The notes beneath the pieces were generated by a model, which worked only from the letters and a program-made list of their open reading frames with translations, was not told the DNA's origin and searched no databases. A stretch of 44,606 nucleotides of DNA from Desulfocapsaceae bacterium (GTDB lineage Bacteria; Desulfobacterota; Desulfobulbia; Desulfobulbales; Desulfocapsaceae): assembly GCA_031292275.1 (NCBI GenBank), contig JARLHL010000051.1, positions 1 to 44,606 on the forward strand, given 5' to 3'. Position numbers and translations under genes: made by a program. Of the stretch, positions 41,935-44,606 are shown piece by piece (within the stretch, counting starts at the first letter, position 1; each line of letters starts with the position of its first letter).

Positions 41935-43761
41935 ATGACTAACCTCTCGTATCGGTCAATTCCAGGGATGCTGCAGGAGAATGTCCGCCTCTATGGCGAG
42001 CGGACAGCCATCAGCTATAAACGGGGTGACTCCTTTCTCTCACTTACCTATGCCCAGTTCTATCAGCGGGTCCTGATGCTGGCCCGGGGTCTGCTCAAAG
42101 CCGGGGTCAAGGCAGGGGATAGAGTGGCCATCTTTTCGGAAAACCGGCTGGGCTGGGCCATCTCCGATTTCGGCATCCAGGCCGTCAGGGCTATAACCGT
42201 ACCGATCTATGCCACCAATACCGGCGATCAGGCCGCCTACGTCCTCAATCACAGCGGTGCCAAAATAGTCTTCGTTTCCACCAGGGTGCAGTATGAAAAG
42301 CTCCTTGCGGTGCGCGATCAGATCCCCGGTGTCGAGATGGTCGTTTCCTACGAACGTTTCCTGGGCGACCGGGCATTCCCTGTCTACACCCAGTATCAGC
42401 TTTCGGAGGTCTCCTATCCCCTGAAGGAAGAAGAAAAACAGCAGGTTGAATCCCTGATGAATGCCGTTGGCCCTGATGATCTGATTACCATCATCTATAC
42501 CTCGGGGACTACCGGTATGCCCAAGGGGGTCATGCTGACCCAGGAGAATGTTCTTTTCGATGCCATTGCCGGCTCCAAAAAGCTGGCGCCTTCCGACCGT
42601 ATCGAGACCTTTCTCAGCTTCCTGCCGCTCAGCCACGTCCTCGAGAGGACCGGCGGCTATTACGCAGCATTGATCAACGGCCACAACATTGCCTTTGCCG
42701 AAAACGTACAGAAGGTGATGGAAAATATGGTGGAAGTAAAGCCAACGGTCATGGTCAGTGTCCCGCGTCTTTTTGAGAAGATCTACTCCAGAATTCATGA
42801 CAACGTCAGGTTGATGAGCCCCGTCAGGAAGGCCCTGTTCCGCAAGTCGGTGGAGGTGGGGCGGAGGTATGTGAACCTGAAATACGTGCAGAAGAAGCCG
42901 GTGGGGCTGCTGGGCCTGCAATACCGCTTCTTCGACCGCCTGGTCTTCAGCAAGGTACGGGCCCGCTTCGGTGGCCGGCTGCACTACTTCATCTGCGGCG
43001 GTGCCCCTCTGGACAAGACCATCAATGAGTTCATGTGGATCATAGGCCTGCCGGTCTATGCCGGTTACGGACTGACGGAGACAAGCCCTGCCGTTTGTCT
43101 GACCAGCTATGACGAGGTCCGTTTCGATTCGGTGGGCAAGGCCTTTGAAGAGACCGAGTTGAAGCTGGCCGAGGATGGAGAGCTGATGATCAGGGGCCCC
43201 CAAGTCATGAAGGGCTATTATCACAATCAGAAGGCCACCGACGAGACCTTTGAAAACGGCTGGCTGCTGACCGGCGATATCGCCAGAATCGACGAAGAGG
43301 GATTCGTCTACATCATCGACCGGAAGAAGGAGATCATCATCACCTCCGGCGGCAAGAACATTGCTCCGCAACCGCTTGAAAATGAACTGCGGCTGGATAA
43401 ATATATCTCGCAGGCCATGGTCTTCGGCGACCGGAAGCCCTATCTGGTGGCGGTCCTGACTCCCAATGTCGAACGATTGGTCGATCTCGGCCGCGAGGAA
43501 AAGCTCAGCTATATCGACATGGACGAGCTGGTCAATAACAAGCGGATCCAGGAGATCTACGGCGAGCGGATCGAGGAACTCAACAAAACACTTCCTCCTT
43601 ACGAGACTATTAAAAAATTCGTCCTTCTGCCCCGGGATTTTTCCATCGAGGGTGGTGAATTGACCCCGACCCTGAAGCTGAAACGAAAGCGAATTTTCAA
43701 CATGTATCAGAATAAGATTGAAGAACTCTATACGCAACCCACAAATGGAGGGGAAAAATGA
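41935..43761 (+). CDS. Long-chain fatty acid-CoA ligase (AMP-forming)
   Basis: A 608-residue adenylate-forming ligase of the FadD15/FAA type. Motifs are IIYTSGTTGMPKGVML (P-loop), GYGLTETSPAV, and the hinge and acceptor block LLTGDIARIDEEGFVYIIDRKKEIIITSGGKNI. It activates fatty acids to acyl-CoA at the membrane face. ATG 41935 is chosen because GGAG and AAGG precede it at 41921-41930; an ATG at 41902 would add 11 residues but has GAGG only one base away. Its stop overlaps the next start as ATGA, so ligase and 3-hydroxyacyl-CoA dehydrogenase are translationally coupled parts of a fatty-acid degradation operon. Confidence 0.94.
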   Translation: MTNLSYRSIPGMLQENVRLYGERTAISYKRGDSFLSLTYAQFYQRVLMLARGLLKAGVKAGDRVAIFSENRLGWAISDFGIQAVRAITVPIYATNTGDQAAYVLNHSGAKIVFVSTRVQYEKLLAVRDQIPGVEMVVSYERFLGDRAFPVYTQYQLSEVSYPLKEEEKQQVESLMNAVGPDDLITIIYTSGTTGMPKGVMLTQENVLFDAIAGSKKLAPSDRIETFLSFLPLSHVLERTGGYYAALINGHNIAFAENVQKVMENMVEVKPTVMVSVPRLFEKIYSRIHDNVRLMSPVRKALFRKSVEVGRRYVNLKYVQKKPVGLLGLQYRFFDRLVFSKVRARFGGRLHYFICGGAPLDKTINEFMWIIGLPVYAGYGLTETSPAVCLTSYDEVRFDSVGKAFEETELKLAEDGELMIRGPQVMKGYYHNQKATDETFENGWLLTGDIARIDEEGFVYIIDRKKEIIITSGGKNIAPQPLENELRLDKYISQAMVFGDRKPYLVAVLTPNVERLVDLGREEKLSYIDMDELVNNKRIQEIYGERIEELNKTLPPYETIKKFVLLPRDFSIEGGELTPTLKLKRKRIFNMYQNKIEELYTQPTNGGEK

Positions 43762-44606
43762 GGCAGATTAATAAAGTAGCTGTCCTTGGCGCCGGAGTGA
43801 TGGGAGCGACTATCGCCGCCCATCTGGCCAATGCCGGTCTTGACGTCCTCCTGCTTGACATGGTTCCGCGCGAACCGGACGCGCAGGAACGGGAAAAGGG
43901 ACTGACCCTTGAGAGTCCGCTGGTCCGCAACCGCATCGCCCGCAATGGTCTGGAAGGTCTGATGAAGATGAAGCCAGCGCCTTTCTACCTGCCGGACTAT
44001 GCGGCCCAGATCCAGGTCGGCAATTTCGAGGACGATCTGGCCCGGCTGAAGGACTGCGACTGGATCATCGAGGTGGTCATCGAGCTCATGCCCATCAAGA
44101 AGGGGCTGTTCCAGAAGATCGTCCCGAATCTTGCGCCCGGCGCCATCCTCTCCACCAATACCAGCGGACTCTCGGTAAACGAGATGGCCGAGGTCCTGCC
44201 CGATGCGGTCCGGAAAAACTTCCTGGTCACCCATTTCTTCAATCCGCCGCGCTATATGCGCTTAATGGAGCTCGTCCCCTGCCGCCAGACCGATCCGGAG
44301 GTGCTGGCCGGCATGGCGGAATTCATCGGCCGCAGGCTGGGCAAGGGCATCGTCTACGCCAAGGATACCCCCAATTTTGTCGGCAACCGTATCGGCGTCT
44401 ACGCGATCTACAAGGCAATCCAGCATATGACCGAGATGGGGATGACCGTGGAGGAGGTGGACAGTGTCGCCGGTCCCGCCACCGCCCGGCCCAAGAGCGG
44501 GGCCTTCCGCACCGTCGATATCGTCGGTCTTGATACCCTGGTCCACGTCGGCACCAACTCCTACAATCTGCTGCCGGATGACGAGGAGCGGGAGGTCTTC
44601 AAGGTC
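43758..44606 (+). CDS. 3-hydroxyacyl-CoA dehydrogenase, 3' truncated by the window
   Basis: 283 codons run open to the last base. The NAD-binding motif is VAVLGAGVMGATIAAHLANAG; the catalytic His lies in THFFNPPRYM with Glu in LMELVP 12 residues later, and NFVGNRIG carries the conserved Asn. This enzyme oxidises L-3-hydroxyacyl-CoA in beta-oxidation. A long insert after the Rossmann start (about residues 38-75) resembles stand-alone HADs of deltaproteobacteria that carry a C-terminal crotonase domain; whether that is present lies outside the window. The start overlaps the ligase stop by four bases with GGAGGGG upstream. Confidence 0.92.
   Translation, partial: MRQINKVAVLGAGVMGATIAAHLANAGLDVLLLDMVPREPDAQEREKGLTLESPLVRNRIARNGLEGLMKMKPAPFYLPDYAAQIQVGNFEDDLARLKDCDWIIEVVIELMPIKKGLFQKIVPNLAPGAILSTNTSGLSVNEMAEVLPDAVRKNFLVTHFFNPPRYMRLMELVPCRQTDPEVLAGMAEFIGRRLGKGIVYAKDTPNFVGNRIGVYAIYKAIQHMTEMGMTVEEVDSVAGPATARPKSGAFRTVDIVGLDTLVHVGTNSYNLLPDDEEREVFKV

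Noticed and set aside
42040-43737. 565-codon minus-strand frame opposite the acyl-CoA ligase gene
   Set aside because: The plus-strand product has all ligase motifs; the antisense product has none and shows the composition typical of shadow frames.
1-44606. CRISPR arrays, tRNA or rRNA genes, insertion sequences
   Set aside because: I saw no regularly spaced direct repeats, no tRNA cloverleaf, no rRNA-like sequence and no transposase gene or IS ends; a tRNAscan or IS database search was not possible here.

Overview
The window (about 44.6 kb, GC-rich, mostly tightly packed operons) looks like a chromosomal segment of an anaerobic deltaproteobacterium (Desulfobacterota). My best guess is a Desulfobulbales-type organism. 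The support is a 2-oxoacid:ferredoxin oxidoreductase operon with a flavin/ferredoxin partner, radical-SAM chemistry, rpsA followed by an IHF/HU gene, multi-PAS hybrid kinases, and a PilT-type ATPase. The taxonomic call is inference; no rRNA or tRNA gene is present in the window.

Region 1 (1-12796) is the most unusual part. It is a coherent biosynthetic cluster built around two acyl carrier proteins, a FabF-like and a FabH-like ketosynthase, two acyltransferases (LpxL/HtrB-like and PlsC-like), a SPASM radical SAM enzyme, and a B12-binding radical SAM enzyme. An opposite-strand operon adds an unknown 143-aa protein, a BtrH-like putative acyl-ACP transferase, and an ABC ATPase/permease pair. A CrtI-like FAD oxidoreductase lies at the end. 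The set suggests an ACP-tethered fatty-acid or polyketide-like chain that is modified by radical chemistry, transferred by acyltransferases and exported. The product is unknown, and the 5' end of the cluster is cut by the window edge.

Region 2 (13.2-20.7 kb) is accessory. It holds a YbaK deacylase, a divergent MFS transporter/LysR pair arranged like ynfM/ynfL, a 1083-aa hybrid histidine kinase with about five PAS modules, and an AEC-family permease preceded by a structured intergenic sequence. A degenerate attC-like sequence sits upstream of ybaK.

Region 3 (20.9-29.9 kb, mostly minus strand) is housekeeping with a twist. A five-gene run reads guaB, guaA, a NYN-nuclease/cold-shock fusion, glucokinase, and a NahK-like sugar kinase. 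It is followed by yciO, an IHF/HU gene and rpsA, with a very strong bidirectional terminator between the last two.

Region 4 (30-35.7 kb) has an RhlB-like RNA helicase, a zinc-ribbon/pseudo-receiver protein, a PilT/PilU ATPase and ilvD. Region 5 (36-44.6 kb) is energy and carbon metabolism: a flavin/FeS oxidoreductase plus KorA and KorB in one operon, an opposite-strand hydroxyacid dehydrogenase, then a long-chain acyl-CoA ligase overlapping a 3-hydroxyacyl-CoA dehydrogenase that runs off the window. The last two indicate a beta-oxidation operon driven by a good sigma70-type promoter.
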